Source: Leptotrichia sp. oral taxon 221
GTDB lineage: Bacteria; Fusobacteriota; Fusobacteriia; Fusobacteriales; Leptotrichiaceae
Assembly (NCBI RefSeq): GCF_018128245.1
Contig: NZ_CP072378.1
Location: 1,302,001-1,366,000 of the forward strand
Reading direction: 5' to 3'
Length of the DNA stretch: 64,000 nucleotides
The stretch's first letter is position 1. Each line of letters begins with the position of its first letter. Below are positions 17,125 to 24,949 of the stretch, piece by piece. Both the position numbers and the translations under genes were made by a program. The notes below the pieces were generated by a model that made no database searches, was not told where the DNA came from, and worked only from the letters and a program-made list of their open reading frames with translations.

Positions 17125-17950
17125 TCAACTCACCTCTATTCTCATCAAAAATTTCAGCATAAAATACTGGTCCACTCTGACAAACTTTTTTCATTCCATC
17201 TTCAGTCGGTATTGAACATCCTACACAAGCTCCAACACCACAAGCCATTCTCTCTTCCATCGAAACCTGCGAAACAATCCCATTCTCATTTGAAATTTTA
17301 GTAATCAATTCCAACACTTTATGAGGTCCACAAGAATAAATCATATCAATTTTTTCACCTGATGAAATCTCATTTTTCAACAATTCTATCACATTTGCCT
17401 TTTCTCCAACAGTCCCGTCATCGCTACAAATCTTTACTTCAATTCTTTTATCACTTAAATCAAAATTATCTAACATTTTTAATGTTTCTCTATCTCTTCC
17501 ACCTGCAATGAAAATAATTCTCTTATTCTCTTTTTTCTCCAATAATTCCTTCAAAAGTTGCTTCAATGGAGCCAATCCAATTCCACCACCAACAACGACA
17601 ATTTTATCTGAATTTTGAGTCACTGCAAATCCATTTCCTAACGGACCTTGAATATTTATAACATCTCCCAAAGCATAAGTCGTCAATTCTCTAGTTCCTC
17701 TTCCCAAAACTTTATAAAGAAATTCCAATTCCCCAGTCTCATGATCCACACTATGCAAGCTAATTGGTCTTCTCAAAGTCATAATCTCATTCTTCAATTT
17801 CAACATATAAAACTGCCCAGCTTTAGGAACAATCTTACTATCTTGAGTATTTTTCGATTTAACTTTCATCAAAAAATTATCTCCACCAACATATCTATTT
17901 TCTAAAATTTCCACATCTTCCAAAAAATTTGTTTTATGATTATTTTCCAA
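17114..17950 (-). CDS. pyrK: Dihydroorotate dehydrogenase electron-transfer subunit
   Basis: PyrK is the FAD and [2Fe-2S] subunit that links PyrD to NAD+. Visible motifs are the FAD-binding LRRPISLHSV, the NAD-binding VVGGGIGLAPLKQLL and the cluster ligands in ACGVGACVGCSIP plus a later Cys (KKVCQSG). The frame is open further upstream to a TTG at 18019, but that adds about 23 residues that the family lacks. The TTG at 17950 follows AAAGGAAA at good distance and gives the usual N-terminus (NFLEDVEILENR). I therefore prefer a 278-residue product; a TTG at 17968 is also possible. Confidence 0.92.
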   Translation of the reverse strand: MENNHKTNFLEDVEILENRYVGGDNFLMKVKSKNTQDSKIVPKAGQFYMLKLKNEIMTLRRPISLHSVDHETGELEFLYKVLGRGTRELTTYALGDVINIQGPLGNGFAVTQNSDKIVVVGGGIGLAPLKQLLKELLEKKENKRIIFIAGGRDRETLKMLDNFDLSDKRIEVKICSDDGTVGEKANVIELLKNEISSGEKIDMIYSCGPHKVLELITKISNENGIVSQVSMEERMACGVGACVGCSIPTEDGMKKVCQSGPVFYAEIFDENRGELSGR

Positions 17951-18064
17951 TTTTCGTTTCCTTTCCAAATAAATATTTTTCTCTCCTAAAAATTTACTTT
18001 CTTTTATCAAAAATATCAACTAACATTTTCGATTCTCATTTTTTCATTCAAAATTTATCAAAAC

Positions 18065-18535
18065 CTATTTTGTTTTCAACTTAATTTCTTCTTCTGAAAT
18101 TATTCTTTCACAATAATAACACTTATATTTCGTCGTTTCGCTATCCTTCACTCGATTAAATTTCGTATCAATCGCCTCATGATTTGAAATACACTTCAAA
18201 TTATCACATTTCATAAGCCCTATAATTTCATCCAATTTTTCCAATTTCATTTTTTTCACAACTTTATAATTTTCAATAATATTTATTGTCACATTTGGTG
18301 CTACTAAAGAAATCTTGTCAAGCTCACTTTTATCTAACACTTTTTCCTCAATTTTAATAATTCCTTTTCTCCCAAGCGAACTGCTGTGCATATTAGCCGC
18401 CACAGTTATGACTTCGCTATATTCCTTCAAATCCAATATTTCCACTATCGCAAACACTTTTTTTGCTGGAATGTGATCAATTACAATCCCATTTTTTATC
18501 GCTGTTATCTGCAATTCTCTTACATTTTCAGTCAT
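18065..18535 (-). CDS. pyrI: Aspartate carbamoyltransferase regulatory subunit
   Basis: PyrI binds nucleotide effectors and makes the PyrB catalytic trimers allosteric. The product has 156 residues. The N-terminal nucleotide-binding domain begins ELQITAIKNGIVIDHIPA. The C-terminal zinc domain has all four Cys ligands (CDNLKC and CYYC). The ATG at 18535 is preceded by AAGGAG with 6-nt spacing; an in-frame TTG at 18556 lies upstream of that site and is not needed. It follows pyrB by 81 bp, the E. coli pyrBI order, which is relevant to the attenuator upstream of pyrB. Confidence 0.95.
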   Translation of the reverse strand: MTENVRELQITAIKNGIVIDHIPAKKVFAIVEILDLKEYSEVITVAANMHSSSLGRKGIIKIEEKVLDKSELDKISLVAPNVTINIIENYKVVKKMKLEKLDEIIGLMKCDNLKCISNHEAIDTKFNRVKDSETTKYKCYYCERIISEEEIKLKTK

Positions 18536-18616
18536 TTTTTTCTCCTTCAATTCCAAAGACTCATTAATCTATAAAAAAATCAAAATCAATAAATTTACAT
18601 CAATAAAATAAATTTT

Positions 18617-19543
18617 CTAAAAAAATTCTTTTACCTTTCCAAGCACAGTCATCATCATCGCTTGTCTCACAGGTATACCATTTCTAGCCTGTTTGAAGTA
18701 CAACGCATGTTTCGTATCATCCAAATCAGTCGAAATTTCGTCCACTCTAGGCAAAGGATGTAAAATTATCATATCGTCTTTGCATTTTCCTAAAATATTT
18801 TCCTTATTAATAACATAAATTCCCTTCACTTGCTCATAATCCTCAATATCAGGAAATCTTTCTTTCTGAATCCTTGTCATATAAAAAACATCAATTTTAT
18901 CAAGACAATCTCTAAAATCTTCTAAAACCTCATATTTGATATTATTTTTATCCAATTCATCCAATAAATATTGTGGCATTTGTAAAATTTGTGGTGCAAT
19001 AAAATAAATTTTTGGATTAAAGTGAGTCAGTGCTTTTACCAATGAATGAACTGTTCTCCCATATTTCAAATCCCCAACAAATGCAATCTCTAAATTTTCC
19101 AAACTACCTTTTTCTTCCAAAATTGTATATAAATCAAGTAAAGTCTGACTTGGATGTTGATTTGAACCGTCTCCTGCATTAATTATCGCCCTTTTAGAAG
19201 TTTCATCAGCCAATCTAGCCGCACCATCTAAAGGATGTCTCACAACAATCAAATCTGAATAAGCTTCAACCATTTTTATCGTATCCCTAAATGATTCCCC
19301 CTTTTTCAACGACGACTGTTCCACTGGAGGCAATTGCAACACCTGAGCTCCCAATCTTTGAGCAGCTGATTCAAACGACATTTTTGTTCTTGTACTAGGC
19401 TCAAAAAACAATGTCGCTATAATTTTTCCATACAAAAATTTCAATTTCTCATCATCAGGTGTTTCATCGATTTTTCTCGCCAATTCCAAAATATTCAATA
19501 TTTCTTCCTTGCTCATGTCATTCATAGAAATAATACTTTCCAT
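18617..19543 (-). CDS. pyrB: Aspartate carbamoyltransferase catalytic subunit
   Basis: PyrB makes carbamoyl-aspartate from carbamoyl phosphate and aspartate, the committed step. The 308-residue protein has the carbamoyl-phosphate loop FEPSTRTKMSFESAAQRLG (near 52), the 80s-loop signature QSSLKKGESFRDT, the HPSQTLLDLYTI motif and HPLPRVDEI near the C-terminus. The ATG at 19543 is preceded by AGAGAGGAAA. A TTG at 19564 overlaps the end of the terminator-like run and is unlikely. It is the first structural gene after the attenuator. Confidence 0.97.
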   Translation of the reverse strand: MESIISMNDMSKEEILNILELARKIDETPDDEKLKFLYGKIIATLFFEPSTRTKMSFESAAQRLGAQVLQLPPVEQSSLKKGESFRDTIKMVEAYSDLIVVRHPLDGAARLADETSKRAIINAGDGSNQHPSQTLLDLYTILEEKGSLENLEIAFVGDLKYGRTVHSLVKALTHFNPKIYFIAPQILQMPQYLLDELDKNNIKYEVLEDFRDCLDKIDVFYMTRIQKERFPDIEDYEQVKGIYVINKENILGKCKDDMIILHPLPRVDEISTDLDDTKHALYFKQARNGIPVRQAMMMTVLGKVKEFF

Positions 19544-19562
19544 CGTTTTTTCCTCTCTTTCC

Positions 19563-19606
19563 AAAAAAAAAGGATAATAAATGTTAATCCTTTATTACTC
19601 CTTTTT
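19563..19606 (-). terminator. Attenuator hairpin before pyrB
   Basis: The RNA segment GGAGTAATAAA pairs with TTTATTATCC (one bulged G), with a 9-base loop, and nine U follow at 19571-19563. The flanking A-run can also pair with the U-run. It starts 5 bases after the stop codon of the leader ORF and ends about 20 bases before the pyrB ATG. This is the layout of a transcription attenuator. Confidence 0.8.
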
Positions 19607-19711
19607 TCATATATAATAACCTTTTTTATTTATAAAATAATCACAAAAAATAGAATTTTTCAACGAAAAAATAATCGTTAGGAATATCTTCATTTTTTCT
19701 ATTTCAATCAT
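19607..19711 (-). CDS. Leader peptide of the pyrB attenuator
   Basis: A 34-codon ORF runs from ATG 19711 to TGA 19607, with GGAG nine bases upstream; another in-frame ATG lies at 19720. The peptide begins MIEIEKMKIFLTIIFSLK and ends NKKGYYI. The second half of the message is very U-rich, with many UUU, AUU and UAU codons. The stop codon is 5 bases from the attenuator stem, so a ribosome ending here would cover its 5' arm. This matches the E. coli pyrBI leader in arrangement, though I claim no sequence homology. Confidence 0.7.
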   Translation of the reverse strand: MIEIEKMKIFLTIIFSLKNSIFCDYFINKKGYYI

Positions 19712-19753
19712 TTTTTCCATCTCCAATCTCTATCCAAAATCTAAATCTGTAAT

Positions 19754-19782
19754 ATGATACCAAATTTTTCTGTTTTTTTCAA
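19754..19782 (-). promoter_or_regulatory. Promoter of the pyrB operon
   Basis: TTGAAA (19777-19782) and TATCAT (19754-19759) have a spacer of exactly 17 bp. The expected transcript starts near 19748, about 37 bases before the leader ATG. It lies immediately past the tdk stop codon. Confidence 0.7.
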
Positions 19783-19792
19783 GAAAAATATA

Positions 19793-20869
19793 TCAAATAA
19801 TTTCATATTTTAATTTCGTTATCTCTTTTATTCTTTCAATGACCTCTTTATTTTCCTTTTCCTCGCTACTATTTTTATAAACCAATTTTTTTAAATTCAA
19901 GTCAACTTTTTTAATCAAATCAACCATCAGCAATATCTGATTAAGCGAACCCTTTTTATTTTTAGAAACAATAATCACTTCTGAATCTTTCCGATATTCA
20001 CACATAAAATCCAACACACTATAATTTCCCTCTATCGGCAAAAGCAACCCACCAGTTATCCTAATAAACACAAAATCATTCTTTAGTAAAGACTTATTAA
20101 CTTTCTCTCTCAATTCAGCCAATTTATCAATTTTCTCTTCAGCATTATCAGAAATATTTGTTTTAATAACAATCGTTGTATATTTCGCTTTCTCAGAAAT
20201 TTCTTTTGAATACATATCTTCCACAATCTTTTTACCAACATTTATTTCTGTACCCGCAATAAAACAAATTTTCCCACGCTTATTTTCACGATAACGAACG
20301 ATATGATGTCTTCTACATCTTGCTTCATAATTTTCTGTAGCTCCTACCATCACAAGCGGATCATCATAATATGCTGGTTTCCCATCTATCAATCTCTGAC
20401 TCGCATAAGCAGGTTTCCCACAAACCATACAAATCGCATGTAATTTATCCACTTGATCAGAAATACTCATTAATTCTGGCATCGGATGATAAGGTTCCGC
20501 ACGAAAACTCATATCCAATCCTGCTACAATAACCCTTTTCCCATATTCAACATACTTTTTACAAAAATTCACAACCTCTTGCCCAAAAAACTGAACTTCA
20601 TCAATCCCAATAACTTCTGCATCAATGTTTTTCTCCATAATCTTATCCATTTCCTCAACAGATGCTACAGGATAAGCCTCCAAACTATCTTTCCCATGTG
20701 AGAAAATCCCATCTTCACCATATCTATTATCAATTCCATGCTTAAAAACAACAATTTTCTGTTTCGCATATTTTGCTCTTCTCAATCGTCTTATCAATTC
20801 CTCACTTTTCCCAGAAAACATGCTTCCTGTCACTACTTCAAGCGATCCCAATCTATTTACTTGCTCCAT
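19793..20869 (-). CDS. tdk: Thymidine kinase fused to a BioD-like P-loop domain
   Basis: Residues 1 to about 190 are a type II thymidine kinase, phosphorylating thymidine in the salvage pathway. It has Walker A GSMFSGKSEELIRR, the FGIDEVQFF-type site (VIGIDEVQFF), and zinc ligands CMVC and CRRHH. Type II kinases normally end here. About 165 more residues follow. They resemble dethiobiotin synthetase (BioD): ICFIAGTEINVGKK, then FIRITGGLLLPIEGNYSVLD, then VIIVSKNKKGSLNQILLMVD. The BioD-like P-loop has Lys where Thr is usual (GKK), and the middle is short, so catalysis by it is doubtful. The ATG at 20869 follows AAAGGA; a TTG at 20884 lies upstream of that site. Confidence 0.9.
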   Translation of the reverse strand: MEQVNRLGSLEVVTGSMFSGKSEELIRRLRRAKYAKQKIVVFKHGIDNRYGEDGIFSHGKDSLEAYPVASVEEMDKIMEKNIDAEVIGIDEVQFFGQEVVNFCKKYVEYGKRVIVAGLDMSFRAEPYHPMPELMSISDQVDKLHAICMVCGKPAYASQRLIDGKPAYYDDPLVMVGATENYEARCRRHHIVRYRENKRGKICFIAGTEINVGKKIVEDMYSKEISEKAKYTTIVIKTNISDNAEEKIDKLAELREKVNKSLLKNDFVFIRITGGLLLPIEGNYSVLDFMCEYRKDSEVIIVSKNKKGSLNQILLMVDLIKKVDLNLKKLVYKNSSEEKENKEVIERIKEITKLKYEII

Positions 20870-20950
20870 TTCATTTCCTTTCAAAAAAATTTCACTTTAT
20901 AAAATACATCAAAAATTTTAATAAAAAACTTACCCTAAAAAAAATTACAT

Positions 20951-20981
20951 TGACAAAAAGAAGAGAGCTACTTGGCTCTCC
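20951..20981 (-). terminator. Terminator of serA-thrB
   Basis: The 6-bp GC-rich arms GAGAGC (20963-20968) and GCTCTC (20975-20980) have a 6-base loop. They are followed on the minus strand by TTCTTTTTG. The hairpin sits about 40 bases after the thrB stop codon. Confidence 0.7.
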
Positions 20982-21020
20982 CTAAAAAATCTTAATTTTC
21001 TATCATTATCAAAGCAAATC

Positions 21021-21929
21021 TTAAATTTCTTCGATATCGTAAACTTCTGCACCTTTTTTATTAATTGTTTTCTTTTCAATTGACCATTTGTCAGAAAGTG
21101 TCGCAAGATCCTTTTTCATAGCTTCCAAAAATTCATCATTATCATAATTCAATGAAATCAAAGTAGGCCCCGCACCACTTATATACTCACCTAACGCATT
21201 ATGTTTTTTAGAAAAATCAAATATTTTATCAGAATCATTTATTAATGAAAATCTATAAGGCTGATGAATTTTATCTCCCAATAAAAATCTCAAACTATCA
21301 TATTTTCCTTTGATAAATGAATCTACCAATAATCCTAATTTTGCAATATTGTTAACAGCATCATGTGCCGAATATGCTTTTGGCAACACGCTTCTTGATT
21401 TTTCAGTTGACAATTTAAAATTCGGAATCATCACATAAAAACACAAATTATCTGCTGTTGGCAATATGCTATAAACTGTTTCCCCCTCATCACACGCAGT
21501 CAACACCATTCCACCAAAAATTGCTGGCATAACATTATCTGGATGTCCTTCCATCTCAATCGCAATATCCGCAATTTTATCAATATCCAATTCATTTTTT
21601 GCAAAAGTATTCGCAATCAATATTCCCGCAACAATCGCACTCGAACTGCTTCCCAATCCTCTCGAAAGCGGAATGCTATTCTTCGTAATATTCACTCTGC
21701 AATTAGGAATATCACTACTCAAATATTTTTTTGTATGATTAATCGCTTCATTAATAAAATTATCTTTTATCGGTATTGAAAATGGCTCTCCATTTTCAAA
21801 AAATTCTGTTTTTTCACTCTCTTCAACTTCCAATTCCAACGCATAATCTAATGCCACACCCAAGCAATCATACCCAACTCCGATATTTGCTGATGTTCCT
21901 GGCACTTTCACCTTAAATTTTAAACTCAT
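21021..21929 (-). CDS. thrB: Homoserine kinase
   Basis: ThrB phosphorylates homoserine on the way to threonine. The 302-residue GHMP kinase has the ATP-binding motif PLSRGLGSSSSAIVAGI (near residue 87), VKVPGTSANIGVGYDCLG at the N-terminus and ISGAGPTLISL near the C-terminus. The ATG at 21929 is preceded by AAGGGAGA; the 18 extra upstream codons from 21983 do not fit the family. It lies 102 bp downstream of serA from this start and shares its transcript. No other threonine genes are in the window. Confidence 0.95.
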   Translation of the reverse strand: MSLKFKVKVPGTSANIGVGYDCLGVALDYALELEVEESEKTEFFENGEPFSIPIKDNFINEAINHTKKYLSSDIPNCRVNITKNSIPLSRGLGSSSSAIVAGILIANTFAKNELDIDKIADIAIEMEGHPDNVMPAIFGGMVLTACDEGETVYSILPTADNLCFYVMIPNFKLSTEKSRSVLPKAYSAHDAVNNIAKLGLLVDSFIKGKYDSLRFLLGDKIHQPYRFSLINDSDKIFDFSKKHNALGEYISGAGPTLISLNYDNDEFLEAMKKDLATLSDKWSIEKKTINKKGAEVYDIEEI

Positions 21930-22031
21930 TTCTCTCCCTTCTTGTTTTTCTTTTTCATTATCATAAAAAATATTCAAAACCAAAATAATTTATTACAATC
22001 ATTAAAAAATCCAATTTCCCCAAATATCAAA

Positions 22032-23627
22032 CTAAACGCTCAAATCCAAATAATATGCCCAATTTATTTGATCTAAAGCTCTTAATTTCTTCAATGATCC
22101 TTTTTCAACTTCACTATCTACTGTCAACAACATTATCGCATTTTCATTTTCTTTTCTTCCAACATTCATCGTAGCAATATTAATATTTTCTTTCCCTAAA
22201 ATTGCTCCAACAGCTCCAATAACCCCTGGAACATCATTATTGCTCAAATAAATCATATTATCAGCAATTACAATATCAACATCATGATCTTTTATTGAAA
22301 CAATTCTTTCATCATTATTCAATCCAACTGTCCCAACCACTTGAATTTTCTTACCTTCATCACTAATCACGACAATTTCCAACGCTGAAGAATAATTTTT
22401 ATATTTTTCATCTTTTTTATTAACTGTAATATCAATTCCTCTTTTTTCAGCTAACGATCTAGAATTAATATAGTTAACTTCCTCTTTTAATACAGGTTCC
22501 AACAATCCTTTTAATGTAGTTGCATCAACCAAAGCTGTTTCTTGCTCAGCAATTTCACCATAATAATTTATCGTAACATTTGAAATCGCATCTTTACTAA
22601 TTTGGAAATAAATTTTCCCCAATCTTTCTGCTAAAGTAATATATGGTTTTACAATCGCATACTCTTCCCTTCCAATTGATGGTAAATTTACCGCTGTCTC
22701 AACAATTTCTCCTCTTAAACCATTTAAAACTTGTTTAACAACTTGTGTTCCAACATTTCTTTGTGCCTCATAAGTAGTCGCTCCAATATGTGGCGTAGTA
22801 ATCGCATTTTCAAATTCATACAACACACATTCACTTCTAGGCTCAACAGTATGCACATCATAACCAAAACTAGCTATTTTACCACTTCTAAGACCTTCTG
22901 CAACCGCTTCCTCATTAAATAATCCTCCACGTGCAGCATTTACCAATCTTACACCATCTTTTAATTTAGAAACATTATCTTTATTAATCATGTCAATAGT
23001 TTCAGAAGTTTTTGGAGTATGAATAGTTATAACATCTGATGCTTCAAGCAACTCATCCAATGTTTCAACCTTTTTACAACCATTTCTCTTGAATATTTCA
23101 TCAGAAATATACGGATCATACGCAATTAAATTCATTCCAAATGCTTTCATTCTTTTTGCCATCAAACTTCCAATTCTTCCCAATCCAATAATTCCCAATG
23201 TTTTTTCAAATAATTCATTTCCAACAAAAATTTCTCTTTCCCATTTTCCTGATTTTATAAAATTATTTGCTGCCACAATATTTCTAGCACTTGCCAACAT
23301 CAATCCAATCGCAATTTCACAAGCCGAAACTGTATTACTATCAGGTGTATTCGCTACAATTACACCATGTGCAGTCGCTTCAGGTATATCAATATTATCT
23401 GTTCCATTCCCTGCACGTCCAACTATTTTCAACTTTTTAGCCTTATCCAACAACTCTCTATTAACTTTAATAACACTTCTAACAATCAAAGCATCATACT
23501 CATGAATTGTATTCAAAAGTTCTTCTCTCGAAATTCCAACTTTAATATCTACTTTAACATCTTTTTGACTAGTCAATCCAGCTATTGCATGGTCGTCAAT
23601 ATATTCTCCAACTAAAACTCTAAACAT
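22032..23627 (-). CDS. serA: D-3-phosphoglycerate dehydrogenase
   Basis: SerA oxidises 3-phosphoglycerate with NAD+ to start serine synthesis. The 531-residue protein is the long form. It has a substrate domain, an NAD-binding domain with GLGRIGSLMAKRM (near 147), catalytic Arg in NAARGGLFNEEA and His in TPHIGATTYEAQ. An intervening domain follows at about 320-450, and a C-terminal ACT domain (LSNNDVPGVIGAVGAILG) typical of serine feedback. The ATG is preceded by AGGGAG. It heads the serA-thrB operon behind a TTGTAT-17-TACAAT promoter. Confidence 0.96.
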   Translation of the reverse strand: MFRVLVGEYIDDHAIAGLTSQKDVKVDIKVGISREELLNTIHEYDALIVRSVIKVNRELLDKAKKLKIVGRAGNGTDNIDIPEATAHGVIVANTPDSNTVSACEIAIGLMLASARNIVAANNFIKSGKWEREIFVGNELFEKTLGIIGLGRIGSLMAKRMKAFGMNLIAYDPYISDEIFKRNGCKKVETLDELLEASDVITIHTPKTSETIDMINKDNVSKLKDGVRLVNAARGGLFNEEAVAEGLRSGKIASFGYDVHTVEPRSECVLYEFENAITTPHIGATTYEAQRNVGTQVVKQVLNGLRGEIVETAVNLPSIGREEYAIVKPYITLAERLGKIYFQISKDAISNVTINYYGEIAEQETALVDATTLKGLLEPVLKEEVNYINSRSLAEKRGIDITVNKKDEKYKNYSSALEIVVISDEGKKIQVVGTVGLNNDERIVSIKDHDVDIVIADNMIYLSNNDVPGVIGAVGAILGKENINIATMNVGRKENENAIMLLTVDSEVEKGSLKKLRALDQINWAYYLDLSV

Positions 23628-23709
23628 AAAAACACTCCCTTATTTCAATACTGATATCATTTTTCCATTAATAATTTTCATCTTAACAAAAAATATTTAT
23701 TTATGTTTT

Positions 23710-23738
23710 ATTGTATCATTATTTTCAATAATATACAA
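23710..23738 (-). promoter_or_regulatory. Promoter of serA-thrB
   Basis: TTGTAT (23733-23738) and TACAAT (23710-23715) are separated by 17 bp, giving a leader of about 75 bases. The spacer contains a small palindrome, ATTATT-GAA-AATAAT. I see no T-box or riboswitch in the leader. Confidence 0.55.
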
Positions 23739-23904
23739 GAATTATTGATTTTTCACAAAACAAAAATAAAAATGATTTTTAAGCAAGAATAAACTCTTCT
23801 TTTTTTGTTATTCAAAAAAAAATCAAAAATCTATAATTTATATAGAATTATTATATAAATATATATATTATGAATTTTATTTTTTCTCTTTGATTTATTA
23901 TTCT

Positions 23905-23935
23905 TCTAGAAGTATTATTTTTATTGACTTCTAGA
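23905..23935. repeat. Inverted repeat between serA and the NlpC/P60 gene
   Basis: The perfect 9-bp arms TCTAGAAGT (23905-23913) and ACTTCTAGA (23927-23935) flank a 13-bp AT loop in the 458-bp divergent gap 23628-24085. No U-run follows directly on either strand, so it is not an obvious terminator. The rest of the gap is AT-rich and holds the two promoters; nothing else was recognised. Confidence 0.4.
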
Positions 23936-24022
23936 CTATTACTAAAAAATATATTTTTTTCAATTTTTCCTCATTTTTCTCTTTTTTCGCATATATTTTC
24001 TTAATTAAGCAATTTTTCTAAG

Positions 24023-24049
24023 TTGTTTCACAGTATAGTTTGCTATAAT
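24023..24049 (+). promoter_or_regulatory. Promoter of the NlpC/P60 gene
   Basis: TATAAT at 24044-24049 is preceded by TGC, forming an extended -10. A possible -35, TTGTTT at 24023-24028, has a short 15-bp spacer. Confidence 0.5.
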
Positions 24050-24085
24050 AAGTTTACCAAAGTTCAAAGGTAGATTGGAGGTTAC

Positions 24086-24643
24086 ATGAAAAAAATATTG
24101 ATAATGGCTGGTGCTTTAGTACTTTCAACAACAGCATTTGCTGATTTAAAAAGTACAATTACAAATCAATACAAAAATAATGAATTGACAATTAATATTG
24201 CTAGCGCATTAAATAAGAGAACATCAACTACAAGTGAGGTGGCTCCAACTGACAACGCAGCTGCTTCAGTAAGAGATAGAATTATTACATTCGCTCAAAC
24301 AAAATTAGGTTCTCCATATGTTTGGGGTGCTACAGGGCCTAACAGTTTCGATTGTTCAGGTTTCGTTGGTTATGTTTTCAAAAATGCAGCAAATGTTAAT
24401 TTACCTAGAGTATCTAGTTCACAAGCAACATTTAGACCAAGAATTTCATCAATGAATATGAAAAAAGGTGACTTACTATTTTTTGAAACAACTGGAAAAG
24501 GTCGTATTTCTCACGTAGGTATCTATATGGGTAATGGACAATTTATTCACGCTTCTTCAGGAAGTAAGAGAGTAACTGTTTCTAGTTTAGATAGTAATTT
24601 TTACAGCAAGACATTCAGATGGGCTATAAATCCATTTAGTTAA
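24086..24643 (+). CDS. NlpC/P60 family peptidoglycan endopeptidase
   Basis: Enzymes of this family cut peptide bonds in peptidoglycan stems. The 185-residue protein has a signal peptide (MKKILIMAGALVLSTTAFA), a linker of about 50 residues and a C-terminal NlpC/P60 domain. The nucleophile Cys is in NSFDCSGFVGYVF and the catalytic His is in RISHVGIYMGNGQFIHASSG. There is no SH3 or LysM domain to direct binding, so it is a minimal periplasmic enzyme. It starts at ATG behind TTGGAGG, stands alone on the plus strand with its own promoter and terminator, and is divergent from serA. Confidence 0.92.
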   Translation: MKKILIMAGALVLSTTAFADLKSTITNQYKNNELTINIASALNKRTSTTSEVAPTDNAAASVRDRIITFAQTKLGSPYVWGATGPNSFDCSGFVGYVFKNAANVNLPRVSSSQATFRPRISSMNMKKGDLLFFETTGKGRISHVGIYMGNGQFIHASSGSKRVTVSSLDSNFYSKTFRWAINPFS

Positions 24644-24713
24644 TTTATATTATTTAGAAATCAAACAGTACATACAAAAATTAAATATAATAAAAATATA
24701 AGTAGCTTTGGAT

Positions 24714-24770
24714 AAGGAGTAAATTCAAGAAAATATTATTATTTTCTGTTCGGGGATTTGCTCCTTTTTA
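24714..24770 (+). terminator. Terminator of the NlpC/P60 gene
   Basis: AAGGAGTAAAT (24714-24724) pairs with ATTTGCTCCTT (24756-24766), with one mismatch. TTTTATTTTAT follows. It lies about 70 bases after the stop codon. Confidence 0.75.
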
Positions 24771-24856
24771 TTTTATCTTTTTAATTTTGTTATATTATAA
24801 AATAAAACTACCACTAGATTTTTACAATACAAATTTATCACATTCTCTAAAAATTT

Positions 24857-24899
24857 AAAAAAAGACTATTTTGTAAATTTAACACCTTACAAAATAGTC
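24857..24899 (-). terminator. Terminator of the PHP phosphatase gene
   Basis: The perfect 13-bp arms GACTATTTTGTAA (24864-24876) and TTACAAAATAGTC (24887-24899) are followed on the minus strand by seven T. With the plus-strand terminator beside it, this accounts for most of the 306-bp convergent gap 24644-24949. Confidence 0.85.
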
Positions 24900-24949
24900 C
24901 CTATTCTCAATAATAAAATTCCATTATCACTATCAAAAATTCCTCAAAA

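Noticed and set aside
17951-18019. Long form of PyrK from the TTG at 18019
   Set aside because: It would add residues not typical of the family and has no good ribosome site; TTG 17950 has AAAGGAAA at proper distance.
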